Shown: positions 53,539 to 63,390, counted from the first letter of the stretch. The stretch: 64,000 nt of DNA from Fictibacillus nanhaiensis (GCF_023715445.1 NZ_JAMBOD010000004.1:1-64000), one strand, 5' to 3'. The notes: generated by a model not told the origin, from the letters alone. Made by a program: numbers and translations.

Positions 53539-53572
53539 AAACGCCCGGGAACATTTCCCAGGCGTTTTTTTA
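53539..53572. terminator. bidirectional terminator
   Basis: AAACGCCCGGGAA / TTCCCAGGCGTTT hairpin with seven T, between convergent genes. Confidence 0.9.
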
Positions 53573-55378
53573 TATCGCATCAAGCATTTTAAATTGTGAA
53601 ACCACAAGATGATAGTAAACACCTTCAGATTCCATCAGTTCGTTGTGATTGCCTTGTTCAATGATTTCACCGTGATCCAGAACGACGATGTTATCTGCTT
53701 CCCTGACCGTGGAAAGTCTGTGGGCAATGATGATTGCCGTTCTTCCATTCAGCAAGGTCTTAAGAGCAGTTTGGATCTTTTGCTCGGATTCTGTATCAAT
53801 ACTTGCTGTTGCTTCATCTAAAATTAAAATATCCGGATCAGCAAGTAATGCGCGAGCAAAGGAAAGCAGCTGCCTTTCACCTACCGAAAGCACATTTCCG
53901 CGTTCTTCAACCTCTGTTTCATATCCATCAGAAAGCTTCTCGATGAAGGCATGGGCACCAACTGCTTTTGATGCTTTTTTTACTTCTTCATCGGTTGCAT
54001 CAGGTCTTCCGAACCGGATATTCTCCATGATCATTCCGGAGAAGATAAAGGTATCCTGAAGGACTACACTTACTTTTTCACGAAGACTTCCTAAATTAAC
54101 GTCTTTTAAATTCACACCGTCAATCAAAACTTCACCAGAAGTCGGGTCATAGAATCTGCTTACCAGGTTAGCGATTGTCGTTTTTCCTGAGCCTGTATGG
54201 CCGACCAATGCAACAGTTTGACCTGCTCCTATCGTGAGGTCAATTCCTTTTAACGCTTTTCGTTTATCATCATATGAAAATTCGACGTTTTTAAATTCAA
54301 TTTCCCCTTTTATACGTGTAAATACATAAGCATCATTCTTTTCATGCACGTTAGGTTTTTCGTCCAGAAATTCAAAGATCCTTTCTGATGATGCCATACC
54401 AACTAACAGCTGGTTATACACTTGCCCTAAACGGGAGATGGGTTCCCAGAACATACCCAGATAAAAGGCGAAGGTTACAAAAACCCCGATCTCCAATGCT
54501 TCACCTTGGATCAGGTATGAACCGAACCATAATAAAATCGCGGTTCCAATTGCATTTGACATCTCTACAAAAGGACGGAACAAGGCATTCTGCTGTGTTG
54601 CCGTCTTCCAACTGTCATACGTTTCTGTATTTACACCGTTAAAAAAGTTCATGTTCTCTTTTTCTTGTGTATAAGATTTCGTAACCCTGATCCCCTGAAT
54701 GCTTTCGTTTAGATGGGAGTTTAGCTTTGCCTGCTTTATGCGGACAACCTGCCAGGAGCGTCTTATCTTTTTTCTTAAACTTGTTGAAATAAAGAACATT
54801 AACGGCAAGATGACCATAATTGCCAGCGTAAGCTCGGGGCTGTACACAAACATGATCACAATGATTCCAAACAGCAAGATGACATCCATCAGGACGTTGA
54901 TTACTCCATTTGTGAACAAGTCTTGCAAAGAGTTAACATCATTGATAATCCGCACAAGTATTGACCCTGCCGAACGCTGATCAAAAAAGCGGTGTGAAAG
55001 ACGCTGTATATGTTTAAAAAGATGCTGACGGATATCATAGATTACATATTGCCCTAGATAATTCATCCATATGATCCGAAGTGTATTAGCTCCCCAAGAA
55101 AGAAGATAAAGCCCTGAAATTGCAGCGATTAAGGTAATAAGAAGTGAAGTATCCTTATTTTTTATCGCGTGATCGAACGTTAGGACACCAATGAATACAG
55201 GAACAGCCAGTCTGACCGCTGTTGTGATGATCATAGCCAAGATAGCTTTTGGAAGAAGATTTTTGCTGTACGGCTTCATGTATCCAAACAGCCGGATGAT
55301 CTGACTCCAGTTAAACGGCTTATCGATAACCTGCTCAGATGAATAACGGAAACGGGCTGATTTCTTTGTCTTATTCAC
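53570..55378 (-). CDS. Heterodimeric ABC exporter, subunit with catalytic Glu
   Basis: 602 residues: six transmembrane helices (about 30-320) then the ATPase domain. Walker A 'GHTGSGKT', Walker B followed by Glu ('ILILDEATASID'), but the signature is degenerate, L-S-V-G-E-R-Q. Resembles B. subtilis YfiC or YknV, i.e. a multidrug-type exporter half. Follows its partner by three bases. Confidence 0.9.
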   Translation of the reverse strand: MNKTKKSARFRYSSEQVIDKPFNWSQIIRLFGYMKPYSKNLLPKAILAMIITTAVRLAVPVFIGVLTFDHAIKNKDTSLLITLIAAISGLYLLSWGANTLRIIWMNYLGQYVIYDIRQHLFKHIQRLSHRFFDQRSAGSILVRIINDVNSLQDLFTNGVINVLMDVILLFGIIVIMFVYSPELTLAIMVILPLMFFISTSLRKKIRRSWQVVRIKQAKLNSHLNESIQGIRVTKSYTQEKENMNFFNGVNTETYDSWKTATQQNALFRPFVEMSNAIGTAILLWFGSYLIQGEALEIGVFVTFAFYLGMFWEPISRLGQVYNQLLVGMASSERIFEFLDEKPNVHEKNDAYVFTRIKGEIEFKNVEFSYDDKRKALKGIDLTIGAGQTVALVGHTGSGKTTIANLVSRFYDPTSGEVLIDGVNLKDVNLGSLREKVSVVLQDTFIFSGMIMENIRFGRPDATDEEVKKASKAVGAHAFIEKLSDGYETEVEERGNVLSVGERQLLSFARALLADPDILILDEATASIDTESEQKIQTALKTLLNGRTAIIIAHRLSTVREADNIVVLDHGEIIEQGNHNELMESEGVYYHLVVSQFKMLDAI

Positions 55379-55381
55379 TTC

Positions 55382-57145
55382 CTACACCCCCTGCCCGTTA
55401 TTTTGAAATACTTTGTTTCTGTCTTGATATTGGATGTCATAAATGCGGCGATAGTTTCCTGATTCCTTCTGGATAAGTTCTTCATGGGTTCCCCGTTCAA
55501 AAACTTTTCCTTCATCAAGGACTAAGATTTCATCCGCATGTTTTAAAGAAGAGATACGGTGAGCGATAATAAAGGTGGTTCGATCATCCATCACTTCTTT
55601 TAAGGCACGCTGAATCTTAAACTCTGTTTCCATATCCACGGCACTTGTTGCATCATCTAAAATCAGGATGGCTGGGTCGATTAATAAGGCTCTTGCGATA
55701 GAGATTCTTTGCTTTTGACCGCCTGAAAGACCAAGTCCTCTCTCTCCTAAAACCGTATCGTACCCATCAGGAAGTTCCATAATGAAGTCGTGAGCCTGCG
55801 CTCGTTTTGCTGCGTCAACGATGTCATCCATATCCGCATAAGGATTTCCATATGAAATGTTGTCCCTAATTGTCGACGAAAACAAGAAAGACTCCTGAAG
55901 AACAGTTCCGATATTTTTTCTAAGCGTTCTAAGCGAGTATTTTTCCAGCGGTTTTCCGTCAATTAAAATTCTTCCGGACTCCGGGCTGTAAAATCTTGAT
56001 AGAAGCTGTGTGATGGATGTTTTTCCAGATCCCGTCGCTCCGATCAACCCTATCGTATGACCTTGTTTAACGGTAAAAGAAATGTCTTTTAATGCATCCT
56101 TTTTCTCATTTTTATACCGATGAGTCACATTTTCAAATGTTACTTCTCCGTCCAAGTGGACCAAATCCATTTCACGGTCTTCACCTTCCATTTCAAGCGG
56201 TTCATCCAATATTTCAAGAAGACGCTCTCCAGAAGCTTTGGATTGGGAGAAGGTATTCATGACAAATCCCAGATTCATGATAGGACCCATGATGTACCAG
56301 ACAAGGCTGAAGAATGCAACCAGCTCACCTGCTGTAAGATCACCTTTTATTACAAGATAACCTCCGTATGCGAGCAATAGTACGACTGAAAGATTACCGA
56401 TCAGCTCCATTACCGGAAAATATCTAGCCCAAATGTGGGATGTGTTCAAAAACTGAGATTTATAGTCTTCGTTCGACGTATCGAACTTGCCAATCTCAAA
56501 ATCTTCTCTTGATAAGGATTTTACTGTATTGATCCCACTGATGTTTTCCTGAACCTTTGTGTTTAGGTTAGCCATAGATTTCCGTATTCCCCTGAATGCA
56601 GGGTGAACTTCTTTATCAAACTTATAAACAACGATTACGAGGAAAGGCATCATACAGAGAGTGATGATTGCGAGCGGGACGGAATAGAAGAACATAACAG
56701 AAAGACTGAATGCTATGATTAGAACAAAGTTGATGAGCTGAGAAAAGCCGAAAGAAAGAAAAAAACGAAATCCTTCTACATCTGCTGTTAAGCGGGACAT
56801 AAGATCTCCCGTTTTGGCATTGTCATAATAGCTGAATGGTAAAAATTGAAGTTTCTCATATAGAGATTCCCTGAGCTGGAAAACAGAACTTATACCGAAC
56901 AAATCTCCAAAGTATTGATGACAATAAGTAGCTGCTCCTTTTATCCCCATGAGCATGATAAAACCGATTGCTACATACGGAACAAATGAATATTCCCCTT
57001 TAATTATTATTTCATCGATGGTAAATTGCAGGACCATCGGGTACACAACCGTTATGGCTGATACGAGAATTAAAGTCAGGATCGACCAGTAAAAGTATTT
57101 TTTATAAGGCCAATAGAAGTCTTTTAATCTTTTAAATGTATCCAA
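55382..57145 (-). CDS. Heterodimeric ABC exporter, subunit with canonical signature
   Basis: 587 residues: six helices and an ATPase domain with Walker A 'GATGSGKTS' and signature 'LSGGQKQR', but Walker B is followed by Asp ('ILILDDATSAVD') instead of the catalytic Glu. Together with the next subunit, one composite ATP site is canonical and the other has both a degenerate Walker B and a degenerate signature. First gene of a two-gene operon. Multidrug or lipid substrate likely; not determinable. Confidence 0.9.
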   Translation of the reverse strand: MDTFKRLKDFYWPYKKYFYWSILTLILVSAITVVYPMVLQFTIDEIIIKGEYSFVPYVAIGFIMLMGIKGAATYCHQYFGDLFGISSVFQLRESLYEKLQFLPFSYYDNAKTGDLMSRLTADVEGFRFFLSFGFSQLINFVLIIAFSLSVMFFYSVPLAIITLCMMPFLVIVVYKFDKEVHPAFRGIRKSMANLNTKVQENISGINTVKSLSREDFEIGKFDTSNEDYKSQFLNTSHIWARYFPVMELIGNLSVVLLLAYGGYLVIKGDLTAGELVAFFSLVWYIMGPIMNLGFVMNTFSQSKASGERLLEILDEPLEMEGEDREMDLVHLDGEVTFENVTHRYKNEKKDALKDISFTVKQGHTIGLIGATGSGKTSITQLLSRFYSPESGRILIDGKPLEKYSLRTLRKNIGTVLQESFLFSSTIRDNISYGNPYADMDDIVDAAKRAQAHDFIMELPDGYDTVLGERGLGLSGGQKQRISIARALLIDPAILILDDATSAVDMETEFKIQRALKEVMDDRTTFIIAHRISSLKHADEILVLDEGKVFERGTHEELIQKESGNYRRIYDIQYQDRNKVFQNNGQGV

Positions 57146-57296
57146 ATCTTCACCTTCCCCCTTCTAAAAAAATAAAAGACAATATACATCATATAACAGA
57201 ATAGTTAGAAAAAACTATATTTTTGCTCCACTTTTCAAAAAAACTGTTCGTATGAATTATAAACTTGGTTAACCAATACACTTTCCTATAGTACTA

Positions 57297-57325
57297 AAAA
57301 AAGCCCCGATATATTCGAGGCTTTT
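57297..57325 (-). terminator. terminator of the CopC-like gene
   Basis: AAAAGCCTCGAATATATCGGGGCTTTTTTT on the minus strand. Confidence 0.82.
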
Positions 57326-57328
57326 GTC

Positions 57329-57859
57329 TTAGCTTTTTTTTCTGAAAACAAAAAACGATACAATAGCAATAACAATTACAAGTCCTATCGTTAGCGGCGG
57401 AAAGTAGCTGGGATTGCTTGGCTGCTCTTTTTTATCTTGTTCAGGCAGTGTCTGTTCTGTTTGATCCTGATTTTCATCTGGTTGATCTTTTGGCTGTGCC
57501 TGCTCTGGCCGGTCTACCGAAAACGTGTAATTCCGTTCGATAACATGTCCGTCAGCACCAATGATTTTGTACTCAACCGTATAGTTTCCATTATCAAGCT
57601 GATTGTTCATTTTCCCTGTCATTTGATTATCTTCAATACTGATTTGAAGAGGGATCTCTTCTTTTTCATTTTTTAATTTCATAGTACTTAACGATTCGAT
57701 CCGTGTTGAAAACGTTAAAACCACAGCTTCAAGATCTGTTGTAACTTTCTCCCCTTCTGCAGGTGTTGCTGACTCAAGATCTGAGTGAGCAAATACGAAT
57801 GAAGGCAGATTCAAAACAAATACAAATAATAAAAGTAAGGATAAGACCTTTTTTTTCAT
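57329..57859 (-). CDS. CopC-domain copper-binding protein with C-terminal anchor
   Basis: 176 residues. The signal peptide ends A24; the mature protein starts with His25 (H-S-D-L-E-S-A-T-P-A-E-G), the N-terminal His of a CopC-type Cu(II) site. A CopC beta-barrel (25-115) with 'DGHVIERNYTFSV' is followed by a Gln/Asp/Pro-rich linker and one membrane helix (about 153-172) with a K-K-S tail. Extracellular copper handling; related to YobA/YcnJ N-domain. Confidence 0.88.
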   Translation of the reverse strand: MKKKVLSLLLLFVFVLNLPSFVFAHSDLESATPAEGEKVTTDLEAVVLTFSTRIESLSTMKLKNEKEEIPLQISIEDNQMTGKMNNQLDNGNYTVEYKIIGADGHVIERNYTFSVDRPEQAQPKDQPDENQDQTEQTLPEQDKKEQPSNPSYFPPLTIGLVIVIAIVSFFVFRKKS

Positions 57860-58080
57860 AATCTGGCTCCCTATTGCAATATTTTCTTTCTACTTACATT
57901 TAAACAAAGAAAGAATACCCTCTCAAGTATACAGTCTTTACAAATCTTTGACACTTTACAGGACAAACAAACATTTTATGCCTATTTTACTTTAATCTCC
58001 GCAAGTGCCTGCTTCGAAAATGAAAACAGGCATAGGATATATGGAATTAACAATTGCAAGAATTAAAGGAGGAAAAATCG

Positions 58081-58167
58081 ATGGGTTTTGCTCATGGTAA
58101 TTCATTTGCATTGGTAGTAGTTTTGTTTATTCTATTGATTATTGTAGGGGCAGCTTGCTTCTGCTAA
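58081..58167 (+). CDS. YjcZ family sporulation protein
   Basis: 28-residue hydrophobic peptide, too short for ordinary gene calling: M-G-F-A-H-G-N-S-F-A-L-V-V-V, then a membrane segment ending G-A-A-C-F-C. YjcZ-type peptides are small sporulation proteins widespread in Bacillaceae. Ribosome site AGGAGG; terminator just downstream. Confidence 0.85.
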   Translation: MGFAHGNSFALVVVLFILLIIVGAACFC

Positions 58168-58185
58168 TAAGAAATAGCACTCATG

Positions 58186-58212
58186 GAAAAGCCGGCTCTG
58201 TTCGGCTTTTTT
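58186..58212 (+). terminator. terminator of the YjcZ gene
   Basis: AAAAGCCGGCTCTGTTCGGCTTTTTT. Confidence 0.85.
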
Positions 58213-58217
58213 GTAAT

Positions 58218-58247
58218 AAAAAAACTCAGCATCATTGTGCTGAGTTT
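58218..58247 (-). terminator. terminator of the penicillin-binding protein gene
   Basis: AAAACTCAGCACAATGATGCTGAGTTTTTTT on the minus strand. Confidence 0.88.
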
Positions 58248-60325
58248 TCCGTTTCTTCTTTTTCTTTATCTAAGTTTGCTGTAACGGTTGCCGCGTTTTC
58301 ACCGTATTCTTTCTTAAGATCCCAATACGCTTCTAACGCACGCTGGCCGATGAATTTATTGATGCGTTGATTTCCGTTTCGAGGTGTACCTTCAGGAACA
58401 ACTACTGCGAATGCAATTTCAGGGTTTTCGAATGGCGCGTAGCCTACCAGCGTTAAGTTATGCTTTTCTGTTAACTGCCCAGTCTGAGGATGCTTGATAA
58501 TACGCTGAGCAGTTCCAGTCTTACCTGCAGGGTTATGATATTTTTCAACGTCATCAAAATACCCTTTTGCCGTTCCGCCTGGAGCATGCATAACTTGCCA
58601 GAATCCTTGCTGAACACGTTTAATATACTTTTCATCAACATCAATTTTGTTTAGTATGACTGGTTCAAAACGTTTTAGTAATTTTCCTTCTTTGTCTTCA
58701 GATGTCGCTGGTTCACGAATTTCTTTTACGAGCTGCGGTTTTACACGATAACCGCCATTTGCGATGGTTGATACATATTGTACGAGCTGCATCGTCGTAT
58801 ACGTGTCAAACTGACCGATACCTAAGTCAAAAAGGGTACCCATTTCACCTTCAGGCGGTTTTCCCTCATAACCTGTTGCTTCATTCGGAAAGTCTATTCC
58901 CGTTTTTACACCTAAACCAAACTGGTTGTACATATAGCGTGCTTCTGCATACGTTTCAGTATAATGCTCAGGTCCGATCATACGATCCATAATATTGAAC
59001 ATATATACGTTGGAAGACATTCTCAAAGCATCTAAATCCGTGATTGAACCCATGTTTTTCCATGAAGATTTGTTCATCCCATATTTTGTATAAGTTGTAT
59101 CGTAAATTCGTTCTCCCATACTAACAAGACCTTTTTGCAGTCCTGATAACACAGTAGCTCCCTTAACGGTTGATCCCATTTCATAGGAGTTGAACAGCGC
59201 ACCGTATTCATCATTAATGAACTTGCCATTCTCGTATTTTTTTCCAGCAATACCTTTTACTTCACCAGTTTTCGGATTGATCATCACGATATAAGCAGAC
59301 TTCAGCAGTTCATTTCCTGGGAGCGGTTTAGCTTTTAAGATCTCTTCTTCTAAAATGCGCTCTAATCGGAATTGAAGTTCCATATCCAAAGTAAGAACAA
59401 TGTCTTTTCCGCGTTGACCAGCTATTGATTTCGGTTCACCAATCGTTTGCCCTGTTTTCGGGTTTGTTAAATAAACAGACTTTTCTTTTGTTCCTCGAAG
59501 TACTTGTTCATACTGAACCTCTAGACCACTGACTCCTACCTGGTCGCTACGATCATAGCCTCTGCTGATGAAATATTCCATTCGCGTCTTTGGAATCTGT
59601 TTTACAGCTCCAAAAATAGCTGATTGTCCAAAAGGATAGATACGCTGTGAGTCAGCCATGATATCGATACCTGGCAAGTCGCCAAGATTTTCAGAGATAA
59701 TGGATACTTCTTCATTCGTTAATTTTGTTTTGATGCGTTGAGCAGAATAGGCATAGCCTGAATCCATTGCCCGTTTATATGCAAGAATTTTAATATCTTC
59801 ACTAGAGAGATTTTTGATTTCTTCTTCGGTGATTTTATCAACAAGCGCTTTATATTGTTCCTTGTCGCTCAGTTTCTTTTCTTTCTTGCTTAAGCGTTCT
59901 TCCATTAGTTCTTTTAAACCATTCTTTGCGATAAAATAATCTTTTTTATCTCTTTCTGTAATCTTTTTCTCCTGCTCTTCTGTTACACCGAGCTTGTTTG
60001 CCAGCCATTCCGCGATCCGCATCGTATCTTCGGCTTTTGTGTCTACCGTCTTTGTATACGTTAGAGAGAAAAATGGTTCGTTGCCGACAACTTCACGGAA
60101 GTTGCTGTCGAGCAGCTTACCGCGCGGTGCTTCTTTTCTAGCAATAACTTCTTCTACTGCCTCGGACTCCAATCGTTTCTCTTCCCCGTTCACGATTTGG
60201 AGTACGCCTAGCCTTAAAATAAGGATGGAAAACAGAAAAAACACGATTAAAAACAAGACATTTAAACGAAAGGGTACTTGCGTTTTTTTCTTCTTTCTTT
60301 CCGGATCCGCTTTCGTTACCATCAT
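58232..60325 (-). CDS. Class B penicillin-binding protein (PbpA/PbpH-like)
   Basis: 697 residues (first ATG 60325; ATG 60322 fits the AGGAG site equally well). A short cytosolic basic segment, one membrane anchor (about 22-45), a pedestal/dimerisation domain and a transpeptidase domain. Active-site motifs are S-x-x-K 'GSTVKG', S-x-N 'MSSNVYMFN', and K-T-G 'GKTGTAQ'. Elongation-type class B transpeptidase for lateral wall synthesis, comparable to B. subtilis PbpA and PbpH (about 700 aa). Single-gene unit. Confidence 0.92.
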   Translation of the reverse strand: MMVTKADPERKKKKTQVPFRLNVLFLIVFFLFSILILRLGVLQIVNGEEKRLESEAVEEVIARKEAPRGKLLDSNFREVVGNEPFFSLTYTKTVDTKAEDTMRIAEWLANKLGVTEEQEKKITERDKKDYFIAKNGLKELMEERLSKKEKKLSDKEQYKALVDKITEEEIKNLSSEDIKILAYKRAMDSGYAYSAQRIKTKLTNEEVSIISENLGDLPGIDIMADSQRIYPFGQSAIFGAVKQIPKTRMEYFISRGYDRSDQVGVSGLEVQYEQVLRGTKEKSVYLTNPKTGQTIGEPKSIAGQRGKDIVLTLDMELQFRLERILEEEILKAKPLPGNELLKSAYIVMINPKTGEVKGIAGKKYENGKFINDEYGALFNSYEMGSTVKGATVLSGLQKGLVSMGERIYDTTYTKYGMNKSSWKNMGSITDLDALRMSSNVYMFNIMDRMIGPEHYTETYAEARYMYNQFGLGVKTGIDFPNEATGYEGKPPEGEMGTLFDLGIGQFDTYTTMQLVQYVSTIANGGYRVKPQLVKEIREPATSEDKEGKLLKRFEPVILNKIDVDEKYIKRVQQGFWQVMHAPGGTAKGYFDDVEKYHNPAGKTGTAQRIIKHPQTGQLTEKHNLTLVGYAPFENPEIAFAVVVPEGTPRNGNQRINKFIGQRALEAYWDLKKEYGENAATVTANLDKEKEETENSAQ

Positions 60326-60428
60326 TCCGCTCCTTTTGGAAATTTTCCCGTTAATTTTACAATTATATTACAAAAGCATCTATGTATAGATTACTAGAAG
60401 TTGACCCGAATTCCAAGATATTCATTCA

Positions 60429-60459
60429 AAAAAACCTTATCTTTTTTTGATAAGGTTTT
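60429..60459. terminator. bidirectional terminator
   Basis: AAAACCTTATC / GATAAGGTTTT around seven T; it lies just downstream of the small Cys-rich frame on the minus strand and upstream of the PBP promoter. Confidence 0.8.
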
Positions 60460-60492
60460 GATTTGCCTTATTCAGCTGAAATCACAAGTTTT

Positions 60493-60558
60493 TCAGTCGG
60501 TATCGGCTATCCAAAATAATAGCCCTGCGCAAGCTGGACGGCATTGTGAACAAGACAT
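60493..60558 (-). CDS. 21-residue Cys-rich peptide, tentative
   Basis: A very short frame with a strong ribosome site (GGAGGTAATTTT, then ATG 60558) and the terminator at 60429-60459 downstream. The product is M-S-C-S-Q-C-R-P-A-C-A-G-L-L-F-W-I-A-D-T-D, with a C-x2-C-x3-C pattern. No family recognised; may be a leader peptide or a real micro-protein. Confidence 0.4.
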   Translation of the reverse strand: MSCSQCRPACAGLLFWIADTD

Positions 60559-60766
60559 AAAATTACCTCCAAAAAAAGAATTGCAAACTTTTGTAAAATT
60601 TGCTATTTTATAATTCTGCGCTTTAAAGAAAACTTTTTAGCTAACTTATCTTCAGCACATTAGTTGCACTTTACTTCAGACCTAGACTTGGCAACTACAT
60701 TGACTACCAACTCGCAACAAATTATTTAAATGAAGGGTAAAATTACAACTACAAAAAGGGGGACTT
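60559..60766. other. divergent promoter region without gene
   Basis: 208 bases between the small peptide and the ABC-2 operon, AT-rich, expected to hold both promoters. I could not place convincing -10/-35 pairs or an operator. Confidence 0.5.
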
Positions 60767-61546
60767 ATGGTTTATTGGATTCTTTTACAAAAAAGCTTTA
60801 TGCGTAATTTGCAGTATAAGGTTGCCCACCTCATCAACAATGCGGCTAGTGCGATCTTCGGTTTTGTTTTCATAGCCATTTGGGCTGGTGTACTGCAAGG
60901 AAAAGAACAGAACAGTCCCTATGATGTGATGGACATGACGTATTACATAGCTGCTGCACAATGTATACTTTGGGTTTCCGGTTTTTTAACAGCTGGACTA
61001 AACATCCAAAACGGCGTCCGAAACGGAGCCATATCATTAGAACTTGTCAGACCTACAAACTTTTTTCTGTATGTTACCTCACAAGAAGCCGGCAGGCTTG
61101 TTTATAACTTCTTCTTTCGTTCGGTTCCAATTGGACTCGTGTTTGCGATAACTGTTGGTTTTTATGTACCTCAAAACGTATTAAGTTATCTTTTCATATG
61201 TATATCCATTCTTCTCGCTATTATTATATCTGTGAATTTACACTATCTGGTAGGAATTAGCGCTTGCTGGACCACTGAAGTCGCATGGGCACATTTTGTA
61301 AACTTCACCTTATTGGCTGGACTTGGAGGACAAATGGTACCCATTGATTTCCTTCCAGCACCCTTGTCTGTTTTGACACAATACTTGCCTTTTGCGGGAG
61401 CCATCTATTATCCCGTTATGGTGTTCCTTGAAAAAGCTTCACACGATGTTATATGGATTCAGCTTTTTTGGGCGATTGCATTGACTCTGTTGAATCTATG
61501 GATAACCGAAAGAGCACGCCAAAAGCTAGAGATTCAAGGAGGGTAA
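60767..61546 (+). CDS. ABC-2 type exporter permease (first subunit)
   Basis: 259 residues with six hydrophobic helices, start after AAGGGGGAC. Layout and 'RNGAISLELVRPTNFFLYV' fit the ABC-2 (DUF990/ABC2_membrane_6) family whose partners are encoded next. First gene of a three-gene operon; the next starts four bases after its stop. Confidence 0.87.
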   Translation: MVYWILLQKSFMRNLQYKVAHLINNAASAIFGFVFIAIWAGVLQGKEQNSPYDVMDMTYYIAAAQCILWVSGFLTAGLNIQNGVRNGAISLELVRPTNFFLYVTSQEAGRLVYNFFFRSVPIGLVFAITVGFYVPQNVLSYLFICISILLAIIISVNLHYLVGISACWTTEVAWAHFVNFTLLAGLGGQMVPIDFLPAPLSVLTQYLPFAGAIYYPVMVFLEKASHDVIWIQLFWAIALTLLNLWITERARQKLEIQGG

Positions 61547-61549
61547 CTT

Positions 61550-62335
61550 ATGAATCTTTATTTAAAATTGTTATCAGGCAGCTTGCGGTCACGTATGCAG
61601 TACAAGATGAACTTTCTTGTTTCCTCCCTTTCATATGGATTAATCATGGCCGTAGATTTTGTCCTGCTCGCTGCGATCTTACAGCGCTTTGATGATGTGA
61701 AAGGATGGAACCTCTATGAAGTGGGATTGCTGTACGGTATTTCCTCTGTTGCGATCACGCTATACAGAGTATTTGGAGTAGAGATTCATAACTTTGAACG
61801 ATACATGGTAGAAGGAGAGTTTGATAGTCTTCTCATTCGTCCGGTCTCTCCGCTTTCATTGCTTTTAACCAAGAACCTTGACCTGTCACGGATTGGAGGA
61901 ACCGCTCAAGGAGTCATCATTCTAGTTATCTCTATTATCGGACTCAGGCTAGATAGTTTTGATAGGCTTCTATTACTGCTATACTTGCCTGTTTCTATTG
62001 CATCCGGTACAGTAATCTGCTTTTCACTTGGACTGCTGACAGCAACGCTCGCTTTTTGGACACAGAGGATTAAAGATTTTCAGACATTCACGCTTTATGC
62101 ACCGTTTAATGCAGCGAACTATCCGATGAACATCTATCCCGGATGGTTAAAGATCATCTTTTTCACCGTCATTCCAGTCGGGTTTATGAACTATACGCCT
62201 GTCCTATTTATATTAGATAAAGGCGGCAGCATCTGGAATCTGGCATTACCGCCAGCCGTTGCACTTGCATTTTTGTTTTTTGCTTTACGTTTCTGGCAGT
62301 TCGGAATTCGTCACTACCACAGTACAGGCAGTTAA
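61550..62335 (+). CDS. ABC-2 type exporter permease (second subunit)
   Basis: 261 residues, six helices, related to the preceding one ('MVEGEFDSLLIRPVSPLSLL' aligned to its 'RNGAISLELVRPTNFFLYV'). The two form a heterodimeric channel. Substrate unknown. Confidence 0.88.
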   Translation: MNLYLKLLSGSLRSRMQYKMNFLVSSLSYGLIMAVDFVLLAAILQRFDDVKGWNLYEVGLLYGISSVAITLYRVFGVEIHNFERYMVEGEFDSLLIRPVSPLSLLLTKNLDLSRIGGTAQGVIILVISIIGLRLDSFDRLLLLLYLPVSIASGTVICFSLGLLTATLAFWTQRIKDFQTFTLYAPFNAANYPMNIYPGWLKIIFFTVIPVGFMNYTPVLFILDKGGSIWNLALPPAVALAFLFFALRFWQFGIRHYHSTGS

Positions 62336-62361
62336 GTTCAGGCTGTTAAGGAGGAAGACAT

Positions 62362-63330
62362 ATGATAGTTGCAGATCAGTTAAATAAGCATTTTAAAATC
62401 TATGAAACGAAAAAGGGATTCATTGGTTCTTTTACTTCTCTTGTATCAACCAAACATCATGTAGTAAAAGCCGTAAACGACATATCCTTTAACATTCGAG
62501 AAGGAGAATTTGTCGGCTATATCGGTCCGAATGGTGCCGGGAAGTCAACCACGATTAAGATGCTGTCTGGAATTCTCCATCCCACAGGAGGAAATATTGA
62601 GGTAGCAGGCCTTAGTCCTCAAAAAAGAAGAAAAGAAGTCGCAAGAAAGATCGGCATCGTTTTCGGTCAGCGGACACAGCTATGGTGGGATCTCCCACTG
62701 CGTGATTCATTTGATATTTTAAAAGAAATGTACAAAGTGCCTGATGCAAAATATCAGCAGTTCTTGAAGTTGTACGATGATTTGCTTCAAATCGGAAAGT
62801 TCATGAACACACCTGTACGAAAACTCTCCCTCGGACAGCGTATGCGCGGAGATCTTGCTGCAGCTATGATTCATGACCCTGATGTCTTGTTTTTAGATGA
62901 ACCGACAATCGGTCTTGATGTAAATGCAAAAACAAGCATTCGATCTTTCCTGAAAGAACTCAACACTAAGGAAAAGAAAACCATTCTTCTAACGACACAT
63001 GACATGGATGACATCGAACAGCTTTGCAGCCGAGTAATTGTGATCAATCACGGTCAGATCGTTCTTGATGGAACACTTGAAGAATTAAGGCGTAATATCG
63101 GCTTGCCGAGTGTGATGGAAGTGCAATACCGGGAGAGGCCGAAGAATGTGACAGCAAAATTAAACGGTATTGAAAAGATGAGGTGGGACCATGATAAGCT
63201 TGTGCTCATGTATGATCGTTCCGTTCTTTCTTCACCTTCACTACTGCAAGAGGTAACAAAGTGGGGCGAACCGGTAGATATTCAGATGAAAGAACCGGAT
63301 ATTGAAGAAGTGATCCAAAAGATATATTAA
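62362..63330 (+). CDS. ABC-2 type exporter ATPase
   Basis: 322 residues. Walker A 'GPNGAGKSTT', signature 'LSLGQRMRGDLAA', Walker B 'VLFLDEPTIGL', and H-loop 'ILLTTHDMDD'. The N-terminal insert between residues 10 and 35 and the C-terminal domain after residue 235 match the DrrA-like/NatA-like exporter ATPases. Ribosome site AAGGAGG. Last gene of the operon. Confidence 0.92.
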   Translation: MIVADQLNKHFKIYETKKGFIGSFTSLVSTKHHVVKAVNDISFNIREGEFVGYIGPNGAGKSTTIKMLSGILHPTGGNIEVAGLSPQKRRKEVARKIGIVFGQRTQLWWDLPLRDSFDILKEMYKVPDAKYQQFLKLYDDLLQIGKFMNTPVRKLSLGQRMRGDLAAAMIHDPDVLFLDEPTIGLDVNAKTSIRSFLKELNTKEKKTILLTTHDMDDIEQLCSRVIVINHGQIVLDGTLEELRRNIGLPSVMEVQYRERPKNVTAKLNGIEKMRWDHDKLVLMYDRSVLSSPSLLQEVTKWGEPVDIQMKEPDIEEVIQKIY

Positions 63331-63339
63331 GCACATGTA

Positions 63340-63386
63340 AAAAGCTGGCTGAAAAGGTCTATAATAGACCCGCACGCCAGCTTTTC
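63340..63386 (+). terminator. terminator of the ABC-2 operon
   Basis: AAAGCTGGCTG... / ...ACGCCAGCTTTTCT hairpin with an inner GGTCTATAATAGACC stem. Confidence 0.82.
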
Positions 63387-63390
63387 TATA

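Noticed and set aside
60493-60558. The TGA ending the 21-residue frame as a fourth selenocysteine codon
   Set aside because: Read-through would add only six residues, there is no aligned Cys family, and no hairpin follows.
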